A stretch of 64,000 nucleotides of DNA, from contig PEQK01000007.1 in NCBI GenBank assembly GCA_002786165.1, positions 1-64,000 of the forward strand. The letters run 5' to 3'. Numbering within the stretch: position 1 is the first letter of the stretch; every line of letters begins with the position of its first letter. The translations under genes and the position numbers were made by a program. Origin of the DNA: Legionella sp. Lineage in GTDB: Bacteria; Pseudomonadota; Gammaproteobacteria; Legionellales; Legionellaceae. The notes below the pieces were generated by a model. That model had not been told where the DNA came from. It saw only the letters and a program-made list of their open reading frames with translations, and ran no database searches. Of the stretch, positions 9,114-16,102 are shown piece by piece.

Positions 9114-9433
9114 TGCGTGGTGTATTGATAAGTGTGATGTTAAGTATGTTGGTTGCTTGTACCAGTTCTTATAATTTACAAGAAGGGATCAAAAGTTTTC
9201 AAGTTCAAGATTTTCGACAAGCGTTTATTCGATTAAGACCAGCCGCAGAAAAGGGCTCACCAGAAGCACAATATGCTATTGGTTATATGTATTATTACGG
9301 TCAAGGCATCATAGAAGATCGGCGTAAAGCCTGGTATTGGATCACCTTGGCTGCTAAAAACGGTAATACAGATGCCCAGATGGCGATGCAAGTATTGCAA
9401 AAAAATGCGGGAAAAACTGATAAAGCAGCATGA
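9113..9433 (+). CDS. Sel1-repeat lipoprotein
   Basis: A 106-residue protein with a lipoprotein signal peptide: a hydrophobic start, then LVAC as lipobox with Cys near residue 16. One to two Sel1-like repeats follow (AAEKGSPEAQYAIGYMYYYGQG and AAKNGNTDAQMAM), which form helical pairs for protein contacts. It is translationally coupled to the GspC-like gene through TAATG, so the two products may work together at the periplasmic face. It ends 6 bases before the convergent mutY stop. No specific function can be assigned. Confidence 0.8.
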   Translation: MRGVLISVMLSMLVACTSSYNLQEGIKSFQVQDFRQAFIRLRPAAEKGSPEAQYAIGYMYYYGQGIIEDRRKAWYWITLAAKNGNTDAQMAMQVLQKNAGKTDKAA

Positions 9434-9439
9434 TTTGGT

Positions 9440-10474
9440 TTATTTTCCCCAAAAAAACTCTAAAATTCGTTTGACCGGTTTTGCTAATCCCAAATCGTTC
9501 AATTCCTCTTGCGTGACCCAACGTCCTTTTGCAGAGAACTTTTTTGTTTTTATACTATAAGCGCTAATCTCTAAGTGAAAATGGGTAAAAGAATGCTTAA
9601 AAGCGATCAAAGGCTGCATGCTGAGATGCTCTAGCCCATACACTTGCTTTAAATAGCTCATCTGGCAAGCGTCTTGATCAATCGCGGGTAAACACCATAA
9701 TCCCCCCCAAATGCCAGTAGCCGGACGTTGTTCTAAATAAATGTTTTTATCGGAAGTATATAAAAGCAAAAACTGTTCTTTGTGTGTAGGACGTATTTTT
9801 CGAATTTTCTTTTGCGGATATTCTTGCACGACACCGCGTTGAAAGGCTTGGCACTCTTTTTGCAAGGGGCAGGTGGTACATAAGGGCTGTTTGTTGGTAC
9901 AACAGGTGGCACCCATATCCATGATGGCTTGGGTGTAATCACGACATTGTGTAATGGGCATGCATGCTTGAGCTTGCATCCATAGTTGTTTTTCAAAAGC
10001 GCTACCTGTCCCAGATAGCAAAAAATAGCGGCTTAATACGCGTTTGACGTTCCCATCTAAAATCGCAGTAGGTTGCTCAAAAGCCAATGATGCAATTGCA
10101 GCAGCGGTGGAAGGTCCAATTCCAGGTAAATTTTTGAGGTCTTCGAGATTGTGCGGAAATATACCCCCATAGCTGGTGACAATGTCTTGAGCGGTACGGT
10201 GCAAATTACGGGCACGAGAGTAATATCCCAACCCTGACCATAATGCCAATACCTCATCCAGAGAAGCCTGTGCCAAAGCCTGCACATCTGGATAGCGCTC
10301 CATAAAACGAAGAAAGTATGGAATGACCGTTTTTACCTGGGTTTGTTGCAGCATGATTTCAGAGACCCAAACCCGATAACCGCTATAAGGATTTTGCCAG
10401 GGTAATTCTTTGCGGCCATGTTTGGCATACCAATTTAACACCGATCCGGTGAAGTTTTTTGTGATCCGATTCAT
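9440..10474 (-). CDS. mutY: A/G-specific adenine DNA glycosylase
   Basis: A 344-residue base-excision enzyme that removes adenine opposite 8-oxoguanine. The helix-hairpin-helix glycosylase domain shows SEIMLQQTQ with the catalytic Glu, LPGIGPSTAAAI (HhH) and ILDGNVKRVLSR with the catalytic Asp. A 4Fe-4S cluster follows as C-x6-C-x2-C-x5-C (CTNKQPLCTTCPLQKEC). The C-terminal 120 residues form the NUDIX-like 8-oxoG recognition domain. Length and domain order are normal. No yggX gene follows it as in enterics; the convergent lipoprotein gene lies there instead. Confidence 0.95.
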   Translation of the reverse strand: MNRITKNFTGSVLNWYAKHGRKELPWQNPYSGYRVWVSEIMLQQTQVKTVIPYFLRFMERYPDVQALAQASLDEVLALWSGLGYYSRARNLHRTAQDIVTSYGGIFPHNLEDLKNLPGIGPSTAAAIASLAFEQPTAILDGNVKRVLSRYFLLSGTGSAFEKQLWMQAQACMPITQCRDYTQAIMDMGATCCTNKQPLCTTCPLQKECQAFQRGVVQEYPQKKIRKIRPTHKEQFLLLYTSDKNIYLEQRPATGIWGGLWCLPAIDQDACQMSYLKQVYGLEHLSMQPLIAFKHSFTHFHLEISAYSIKTKKFSAKGRWVTQEELNDLGLAKPVKRILEFFWGK

Positions 10475-10661
10475 TCTTGCTGATCCAGTTCAAAATTATT
10501 TTTAGACGACATATTGCAATTCATAATGAGCAAGTGATAACCTAAATGTATCCAGTAAAATGGGATATGTAGCATTAGCAGTACGCAATTTACACGATTA
10601 TTTGTACTTTGATTTAAGCTTTTCATTTTGTACTCATGATGAGTAACCTCAGGAGAGCATT

Positions 10662-11315
10662 ATGTCACAAACGCAGTCTTGTATTATTGTTTTAAAACCA
10701 ACTTCTTTTTTTGCTGCTTTGATTGCTGAGCAATTACCGGATTTTAATTACCCTTATGAGGTAGAATTAAATGCGGATAATACTGCATATACTATACCTG
10801 TCTGTGATAATGATGAAGTGTTACTTGAACATCTAGAACGCTTGTTTCCATTTATGTTTCGTCACGAAGTGACTCGTTTGTTAGGCAAGGAATTGGCAGC
10901 CAAAATTGAAGCTGATTTTTTGGATTTTTTATATTGCTTCAAATTTGAGATGCATGAGCAAACCGTGTTAACCGAAGCGTCTTTAAATGAATGTCATCAA
11001 TGGGTGCATGTCAAACCAAGGGTGATTGATTTAGATTGGATGCCGGCCACGACCGATGATCAGATTGACGTAAAAGATTTTTTGCAAACGTTGCAGTGTT
11101 CCCCTGTGACCTGGGGAGAAACTGTTTTGGTCAAAAGTTTTGACAAATTATCCGATCTGAGGCCGTTGATGCAACGCTATTGTCGACCTATATTGAAGAA
11201 TGAATTGATGAAAAAAGCAGCACAAATCATTCAGTGGCCGACCATGACGTCTTTGCAAATGTTTCATCGTTATTTCGCTGTAGAAGTACATACACAATTG
11301 GTTCATCTTCATTGA
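10662..11315 (+). CDS. Uncharacterised soluble protein, 217 aa
   Basis: Not recognised. The product is acidic to neutral, with no signal peptide or membrane helix. It starts with a beta-rich stretch (SCIIVLKPTSFFAALIAEQL), has an alternating acidic middle (DNDEVLLEHLERLFPFMFRHEV) and a helical end. A strong ribosome-binding site (AGGAGAG) lies 4 bases before the ATG, and a clean intrinsic terminator follows the stop, so it is a well-expressed single-gene unit. It is convergent to panC with no operon partner, so context gives no functional clue. Confidence 0.75.
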   Translation: MSQTQSCIIVLKPTSFFAALIAEQLPDFNYPYEVELNADNTAYTIPVCDNDEVLLEHLERLFPFMFRHEVTRLLGKELAAKIEADFLDFLYCFKFEMHEQTVLTEASLNECHQWVHVKPRVIDLDWMPATTDDQIDVKDFLQTLQCSPVTWGETVLVKSFDKLSDLRPLMQRYCRPILKNELMKKAAQIIQWPTMTSLQMFHRYFAVEVHTQLVHLH

Positions 11316-11322
11316 TCAAAAC

Positions 11323-11371
11323 GGGAACAAAAAGCCGATAAACCCATGTCGGATAAATGTTCCCTTTTTTT
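11323..11371 (+). terminator. Rho-independent terminator after the 217-aa gene
   Basis: GGGAACA pairs with TGTTCCC, and inner CCGA/TCGG can pair within the loop. Seven T residues follow directly. It starts 8 bases after the stop codon. Confidence 0.85.
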
Positions 11372-11381
11372 GCATCAACCG

Positions 11382-12146
11382 TTAGTTCGAAATAGCATAA
11401 TTATCTATCAATCTGATTGCTCCAATATATACAGCTGCAAAACGACGTTGATCATGTTCTTCAATATAATCTACTTTAATGCCCAATTGTGTGAGAGCTG
11501 CGCTGATCTCTGCACAAGATTTATTTTGATGAAATAAACCTGCAAATTGTTCCGCCAATTGGCGTTCCGCTGGGCTCAAACGATTATTACGAGAGCTATA
11601 AGCCAAACCGCTTTTTTCTCGAATAGTGGGGCAAAGTGTGATATTGATATCCAGAAAAAAAGCGTTGATCATATCTCGAATGAGCACATATTGTTGGTAA
11701 TCCTTTTCCCCAAAATAAGCCCGGTGTGGTTTGACAAGCTGGAATAACATCATGACGACCGTCAAAACACCATGAAAATGTCCCGGTCTTTTTAATCCCT
11801 CTAGCGGCAAGCTATGTAAGGTTTCTTCAATACGATACCGATACCCGTCAGGATACATCGACGTTTCATCAGGCAGCAAACAATAATCCACACCCATGTT
11901 TTGAAGTAAGGCCAGATCATCGTCCAAGGTTTTGGGATACTGTTGATAATCCTCAATTTGATTGAATTGAGTCGGGTTGATAAAAATGCTCGCAACGCTC
12001 AGATCATTATCGCGACGGCTGAGCTCATATAAAGAGGCATGTCCTGAGTGTAAATTACCCATGGTTGGCACAAAGCCCACAGACAGATCGCTGGATATTT
12101 GGTTTCTAATGTTTCGCCATTGTGTGATGGAATGAATGATTTGCAT
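11382..12146 (-). CDS. panC: Pantoate--beta-alanine ligase
   Basis: ATP-dependent condensation of pantoate with beta-alanine, the last step of pantothenate synthesis. The nucleotidyltransferase signatures are FVPTMGNLHSGH (HxGH-type motif), FINPTQFN, YFGEKDYQQ and YSSRNNRLS (KMSKS-equivalent). At 254 residues it is slightly shorter than the usual 280, mainly at the C-terminus. AAGGTG lies upstream of the ATG. It follows panB by 8 bases in one operon. No panD is present, so beta-alanine must come from elsewhere. Confidence 0.95.
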   Translation of the reverse strand: MQIIHSITQWRNIRNQISSDLSVGFVPTMGNLHSGHASLYELSRRDNDLSVASIFINPTQFNQIEDYQQYPKTLDDDLALLQNMGVDYCLLPDETSMYPDGYRYRIEETLHSLPLEGLKRPGHFHGVLTVVMMLFQLVKPHRAYFGEKDYQQYVLIRDMINAFFLDINITLCPTIREKSGLAYSSRNNRLSPAERQLAEQFAGLFHQNKSCAEISAALTQLGIKVDYIEEHDQRRFAAVYIGAIRLIDNYAISN

Positions 12147-12154
12147 GATTCACC

Positions 12155-12943
12155 TTAGGAATAAGAATGCTCTAGGCTTGGAAACTGGCCTTGTTGGACT
12201 TCCAGCGTATACCGATGGATGGCGTCCTCAAAGAGGGATTTGCCGTCGGCAAATTGCTTAACGAAACGACAATTGAGATCGCTATATAAGCCTAAAAAAT
12301 CATGCCACACTAAGACTTGCCCGTCTGTTTCAGAGCCTGCTCCAATACCAATGGTGGGGATGTGTAAGGCTTGCGTGATGGTTTTGGCCAAGTGGCTGGG
12401 GACACATTCTAAAACCACAGCAAAACAACCTGCGGCTTCTAATTGGTGTGCTTGTGCAAGGAGTTGCTCTGCTTGTGTATCCGTACGCCCTTGAATTTTA
12501 TAGCCGCCTAGTTGTAAAACGGATTGTGGCGTGAGGCCAATATGGCCTACAACGGGTACACCTGAAGTTACAATGTGTGCGATAGTCTCACACGTGTTCC
12601 CATCACCGCCTTCAATTTTTAGGGCATGGGCGCCGGCTTGAACCAAACGTTTGACATTGGTCATAGTGTCCGAACGTGATCCGCGGTGGCCTAAAAAGGG
12701 AAGATCAGCGATTAAAAATTGACGACCCAGTCCACGCGCCACCGCAGCTGTATGCATGGTCATCATATCCATGTCTGCCATGATGGTGCTGGTATGACCG
12801 TGTACGGTCATGGCGACTGAATCACCCACCAGAATGCAATCCAGATTACTGCTAGCAATAGAACGAGCAGAAGGGTAGTCATAACAGGTTAAAACGGTAA
12901 TTTTGGCATTATTTTTTTTACGGGCAAAATCGTGTAGTTTCAT
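12155..12943 (-). CDS. panB: 3-methyl-2-oxobutanoate hydroxymethyltransferase
   Basis: Makes ketopantoate from alpha-ketoisovalerate and methylene-tetrahydrofolate. The 262 residues form the usual TIM barrel: VLTCYDYPSA, LVGDSVAM with the metal-binding Asp, TVHGHTST, KIEGG and GHIGLTPQ are all present. A CGGAG element precedes the ATG. It is first in the panB-panC operon, which supplies the pantothenate used for CoA and, through it, the phosphopantetheine arm of carrier proteins such as the NRPS module at the left edge. Confidence 0.95.
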   Translation of the reverse strand: MKLHDFARKKNNAKITVLTCYDYPSARSIASSNLDCILVGDSVAMTVHGHTSTIMADMDMMTMHTAAVARGLGRQFLIADLPFLGHRGSRSDTMTNVKRLVQAGAHALKIEGGDGNTCETIAHIVTSGVPVVGHIGLTPQSVLQLGGYKIQGRTDTQAEQLLAQAHQLEAAGCFAVVLECVPSHLAKTITQALHIPTIGIGAGSETDGQVLVWHDFLGLYSDLNCRFVKQFADGKSLFEDAIHRYTLEVQQGQFPSLEHSYS

Positions 12944-13155
12944 AAGATGCTCCGAGCAGGTCGAAGATCAAAGGCATATATAGAAAAAGCATAAGTGCTC
13001 ATAGGTACCTGTCGCATGGATCAAGTCCTCCTTATCAATCAGTTTATAGTACGAGTCACCGCGATGGCTTGTCGGTGCTGTTGCGATCATAATCTATATT
13101 GCGGGAAAAATAAATTTTTATGATAAGGGTTTGACCGTAGGAGGGCAGTAGACCC

Positions 13156-13181
13156 GATACCGCGCGCAAAAGCACGGTATC
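13156..13181. repeat. Palindromic element related to the 43.6-kb repeat
   Basis: GATACCG and CGGTATC pair around a 12-base centre that contains AAAA. The outer sequence matches the arms of the tandem repeats at 43628-44204. It lies 17 bases beyond the stop of the small exported protein gene at 13198 and could serve as its 3' end. Confidence 0.5.
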
Positions 13182-13197
13182 AGACTTATTACACCAT

Positions 13198-13575
13198 TTA
13201 TAGCGGTTTAAATTTATAAGAAATGTTTAGTCGCTCTTCTTTATTCAGATCCAATGTCCAGGTTATCAAGGCGTTTTGTGTATTATTGATAGAGGTTTCA
13301 AATTCAGATCTGTTTTCTTTGGCCAATTCACGGATAGCATGAATGTAAAAAACAGTGTGGCCTAAATTTAATTTACCATCACATTCTTTGGTCGAATTTG
13401 CCGCGATCATACCTTGGCAGGTCTCAAGAGGATTCATAAATTGTTGACGTAATGTGACATAATAATCATTTGGCGTATTGTTGATAATTTGATATTTAAC
13501 ATATCCAATATTTGCAAAAGAGGCTGAAGTGGATAAAGTGAATAAAAACGTGGTCAGTAATTTTTTAAGTTTCAT
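13198..13575 (-). CDS. Small exported protein of unknown function, 125 aa
   Basis: Residues 1-21 are a Sec signal peptide (KKLLTTFLFTLSTSASFA, probably cut after SFA). The mature part is about 104 residues, beta-rich, with a Cys pair (ETCQG and KECDG) that could form a disulfide. No family was recognised. The mature sequence begins YVKYQIINN, a pattern seen at the start of small secreted beta-sandwich proteins. Another small exported protein with a similar layout lies at 15555-16022, but the two are too different to call paralogues by eye. No clear ribosome-binding site is seen. Confidence 0.65.
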   Translation of the reverse strand: MKLKKLLTTFLFTLSTSASFANIGYVKYQIINNTPNDYYVTLRQQFMNPLETCQGMIAANSTKECDGKLNLGHTVFYIHAIRELAKENRSEFETSINNTQNALITWTLDLNKEERLNISYKFKPL

Positions 13576-13692
13576 GATCTAGTTCGGTACCTTAACATAT
13601 GTAATTTTGAGTCATTATTGTATTTAATAATGTTTTTTTGTCAATCATCGATAGTGACGGCTATGGTAGTTTTATAACCTAAAAAACTAGCT

Positions 13693-13698
13693 TATAAT
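13693..13698 (+). promoter_or_regulatory. -10 hexamer of the hydrolase-zapE operon
   Basis: A perfect TATAAT lies 30 bases before the ATG of the hydrolase gene. The expected -35 position is weak (TTTTAT), so the call rests on the -10 and its placement. Confidence 0.35.
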
Positions 13699-13727
13699 GT
13701 CACCTCTTTAAATTGTGAACAACTGAT

Positions 13728-14408
13728 ATGCCAAATTCTCCTAGTGAACTGACGATAAGTGATTCATTGCATATCGCGGGCGAACATCGCGTCATGATTC
13801 AAGGTCTCGTGGGTAGACTTGAAGTGATCTTAGATGTACCCATTGACGCTGATCAGCGTTATTTGGCTATTTTAGGTCATCCGCATTCTTTGCAGGGCGG
13901 GACTATGAATAACAAAGTCGTGACGACAATGGCGCGCGCGTTTCGAGAGTTGGGTATTGCATCGATTCGATTTAATTTTCGTGGCGTCGAAAAATCTGAG
14001 GGAACCTATGATGCGGGTGTAGGTGAAAGTGATGATATGCTGCATCTACTGAGTTTATGTGAACGTCCTGAGGCCACAGTGTTCTTTGCTGGCTTTTCTT
14101 TTGGATCGTATGTGGCATTTCGTGCGCTCAGCCTGTATCAAATGGAATCTACTCATCCTAGCGCTTTGATCAGCATTGCCCCTCCAGTTCATCATTATGA
14201 GTATACACCTACTCCGAAAACACCTTGGTTGGTGGTGATTGGCAATGACGATGAAGTTGTGCCTGTTGACCTGGTCACAGAGTTTGTACAAATCCAAAAT
14301 CCTGCTCCAGACCTAGACTATTTTGCAGCTACCGGTCATTTTTTTCATGGGAAATTGCTTGAACTAAAGGCACGTTTACAGCAGCATATCCGTGTTTGGA
14401 TCGCTTAA
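13728..14408 (+). CDS. Alpha/beta hydrolase
   Basis: A 226-residue alpha/beta hydrolase of the compact type often annotated as CocE/NonD-like. It has HPHSLQGGTM (oxyanion region), RFNFRGVEKSEG after strand 4, the nucleophile elbow GFSFGS (Ser near 122), WLVVIGNDDEVVP carrying the acid, and GHFFHG with the likely catalytic His. All triad positions are present, so it should be active, but the substrate is unknown. Its stop codon directly abuts the zapE ATG (TAAATG), so the two are co-translated. The upstream ribosome-binding site is weak. Confidence 0.85.
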   Translation: MPNSPSELTISDSLHIAGEHRVMIQGLVGRLEVILDVPIDADQRYLAILGHPHSLQGGTMNNKVVTTMARAFRELGIASIRFNFRGVEKSEGTYDAGVGESDDMLHLLSLCERPEATVFFAGFSFGSYVAFRALSLYQMESTHPSALISIAPPVHHYEYTPTPKTPWLVVIGNDDEVVPVDLVTEFVQIQNPAPDLDYFAATGHFFHGKLLELKARLQQHIRVWIA

Positions 14409-15485
14409 ATGATGCTAAGGGATGCGTATGATGCTGCTTTGCAATGCAGCGATATTAAAGAAGATAGTGAACAACGGCGGTTGTTAGCGCCATTACAACG
14501 GGTGGCAAATGTCATCGCTTCCCAACATGCCTGGTATCGATTTTTACTCCCCAAACAAACGCTCAAAGGATTGTATATCTCGGGTCCTGTTGGGGTGGGT
14601 AAAACTTATATGATGGATTTATTTTATCAAAATTTACCCGATGAACGGAAAATGAGAATTCATTTTTTGCATTTCATGCAGCAAATTGATGAGAAATTGA
14701 GATTTTTACAAGGTCAAGCAGATCCTGTACAAAAAATTGCTGCAGAATTTGCCAAACAGTATCGTTTGATATGTATTGATGAATTTATGGTGAACGATGT
14801 TGCGCATGCGATGATTTTGGCAGAATTATTGCACGCATTATTCACTCAGCGCGTGATCTTGGTGGCCACCTCAAATACTAAGATTGATGATCTTTATCTG
14901 CATGGTATGAATCGTGAACGTTTTTTACCCGCCCTTGGGTTATTGCACCAATATTGTGAAGAAATTGCGTTACACTCTTCGATTGATTATCGTTTGGGCA
15001 AGCCAGTTACTTTACATGCGTATGTTTATCCTTTGACAGCAAATAATCAACGATTATTAGAAGCGCAATTTCATGGTTTGGCAGAGAACGACATCACGCT
15101 TGGGGGGACTATATTAATCCAATCTCGGCTGATTTCAGTGATACAATCGAGTCAGGATATCATATGGTTTGATTTTAATGTGATTTGTGCCATGCCGCGC
15201 TCTCAGTTGGATTATCTTGAATTGGCTGATAAATTTCATACTATCTTTATTTCAAATGTGCCTGATCTGGGTCAGCTGGCATCCCATACAGCCGTAGTCC
15301 TGTTGATTCAATTGGTAGATGTCTTATATGACCGCGGGATACGTTTGGTGATGTCGGCCGCGGTCGAGATGCACCAATTATATTTGTCTGGCCCTATGCA
15401 ACAAGACTTTGTAAGGACATTAAGTCGTTTAGAGGAAATGCAATCAGATAGTTATTTGTCAAGGCATTGTCCTCAATATTTTTAA
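14409..15485 (+). CDS. zapE: Cell division ATPase ZapE (AFG1 family)
   Basis: A 358-residue AFG1-like P-loop ATPase. Walker A is GPVGVGKTYMMDLF (about 59-72), followed by RIHFLHFM, Walker B CIDEFMVND and the sensor region ILVATSNTKIDDLY, then the family stretch GMNRERFLPALGLL. In E. coli ZapE acts at the constricting Z-ring; mitochondrial AFG1 helps degrade inner-membrane proteins. It lies directly behind the hydrolase gene with no gap. Length and motifs are normal. Confidence 0.92.
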   Translation: MMLRDAYDAALQCSDIKEDSEQRRLLAPLQRVANVIASQHAWYRFLLPKQTLKGLYISGPVGVGKTYMMDLFYQNLPDERKMRIHFLHFMQQIDEKLRFLQGQADPVQKIAAEFAKQYRLICIDEFMVNDVAHAMILAELLHALFTQRVILVATSNTKIDDLYLHGMNRERFLPALGLLHQYCEEIALHSSIDYRLGKPVTLHAYVYPLTANNQRLLEAQFHGLAENDITLGGTILIQSRLISVIQSSQDIIWFDFNVICAMPRSQLDYLELADKFHTIFISNVPDLGQLASHTAVVLLIQLVDVLYDRGIRLVMSAAVEMHQLYLSGPMQQDFVRTLSRLEEMQSDSYLSRHCPQYF

Positions 15486-15508
15486 CAACGAAGTTTATGT
15501 TTTTGTAG

Positions 15509-15537
15509 CCTTGATGTAGCACAACGCGTAATCAAGG
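15509..15537. repeat. Inverted repeat between convergent zapE and an exported protein gene
   Basis: CCTTGAT and ATCAAGG flank a 15-base loop, in the 69-base gap between two convergent genes. There is no T-run on either strand, so it is either a weak shared 3' hairpin or a small extragenic palindrome. Confidence 0.35.
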
Positions 15538-15554
15538 TTGTTAGAACAAACGCT

Positions 15555-16022
15555 TTAGTTGCTCAAATCCCATGTGACAAGACCAAAGCTATCATGAGAG
15601 CTACAACAACCCAACTCAACAGGTTTTGCAGTATGTTTTTCAAAAACGTTTACCGCATTGATTGCATGGGCATCGATACTGGTATGTTTGTGATTTTTCT
15701 TAGCATATTGTTTCATGACCAAAGAAATATTTTTATTAGTGCCACAATTATAAGTTAACGTCACATCAATCTCAGTGCCACTCAAAGTCAAATAAAATAC
15801 CTCTCCTGTAGAGGGCAAAAAAAGGGGAGTATTGCTGCCATAGAGCGTTCCTTTGTGAAGATCCTGTTTTTCTAGATTACAATTTTCCGTACCAAGATTT
15901 TTAATTTCTACACGAAGATCATAAAAGCCAGGATTATCTTTGGTCCAACAACAATGAGCGCTAAGCTCTGTATTGAAAAGTAAACACCCTATAACACATG
16001 TAAATACGACTGGTAATTTCAT
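15555..16022 (-). CDS. Small exported Cys-rich protein of unknown function, 155 aa
   Basis: Residues 1-22 are a signal peptide ending LSA, giving a mature protein that begins HCCW. The mature part is beta-rich, with FYDLRVEIKN, an internal YNCG, and GCCSSHD near the end, so at least six cysteines are exported and disulfides are likely. The pattern resembles small secreted beta-sandwich proteins, but no family was recognised. GGGA lies upstream of the ATG. It is downstream of, and co-directional with, the kinase/ABC-like gene, with a perfect hairpin between them, so it is probably transcribed separately. Confidence 0.65.
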   Translation of the reverse strand: MKLPVVFTCVIGCLLFNTELSAHCCWTKDNPGFYDLRVEIKNLGTENCNLEKQDLHKGTLYGSNTPLFLPSTGEVFYLTLSGTEIDVTLTYNCGTNKNISLVMKQYAKKNHKHTSIDAHAINAVNVFEKHTAKPVELGCCSSHDSFGLVTWDLSN

Positions 16023-16068
16023 TCATACATCCCGTTCTGGTAAAAGAGGCCCGACCTTATTAGATTTG

Positions 16069-16090
16069 TTTGGCAGTTTCAACTGCCAAA
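16069..16090 (-). terminator. Perfect hairpin after the kinase/pseudo-ABC gene
   Basis: TTTGGCAGTT and AACTGCCAAA flank a 2-base centre, a 10-bp perfect stem starting 13 bases past the stop codon. The T-run on the minus strand is poor, so termination efficiency is uncertain. Confidence 0.5.
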
Positions 16091-16102
16091 TTTTAGCGGA
16101 TA

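Noticed and set aside
12944-13155. Regulatory RNA or riboswitch upstream of panB
   Set aside because: The gap has no conserved aptamer-like helices that I can recognise, only AT-rich sequence and a palindrome at the far end.
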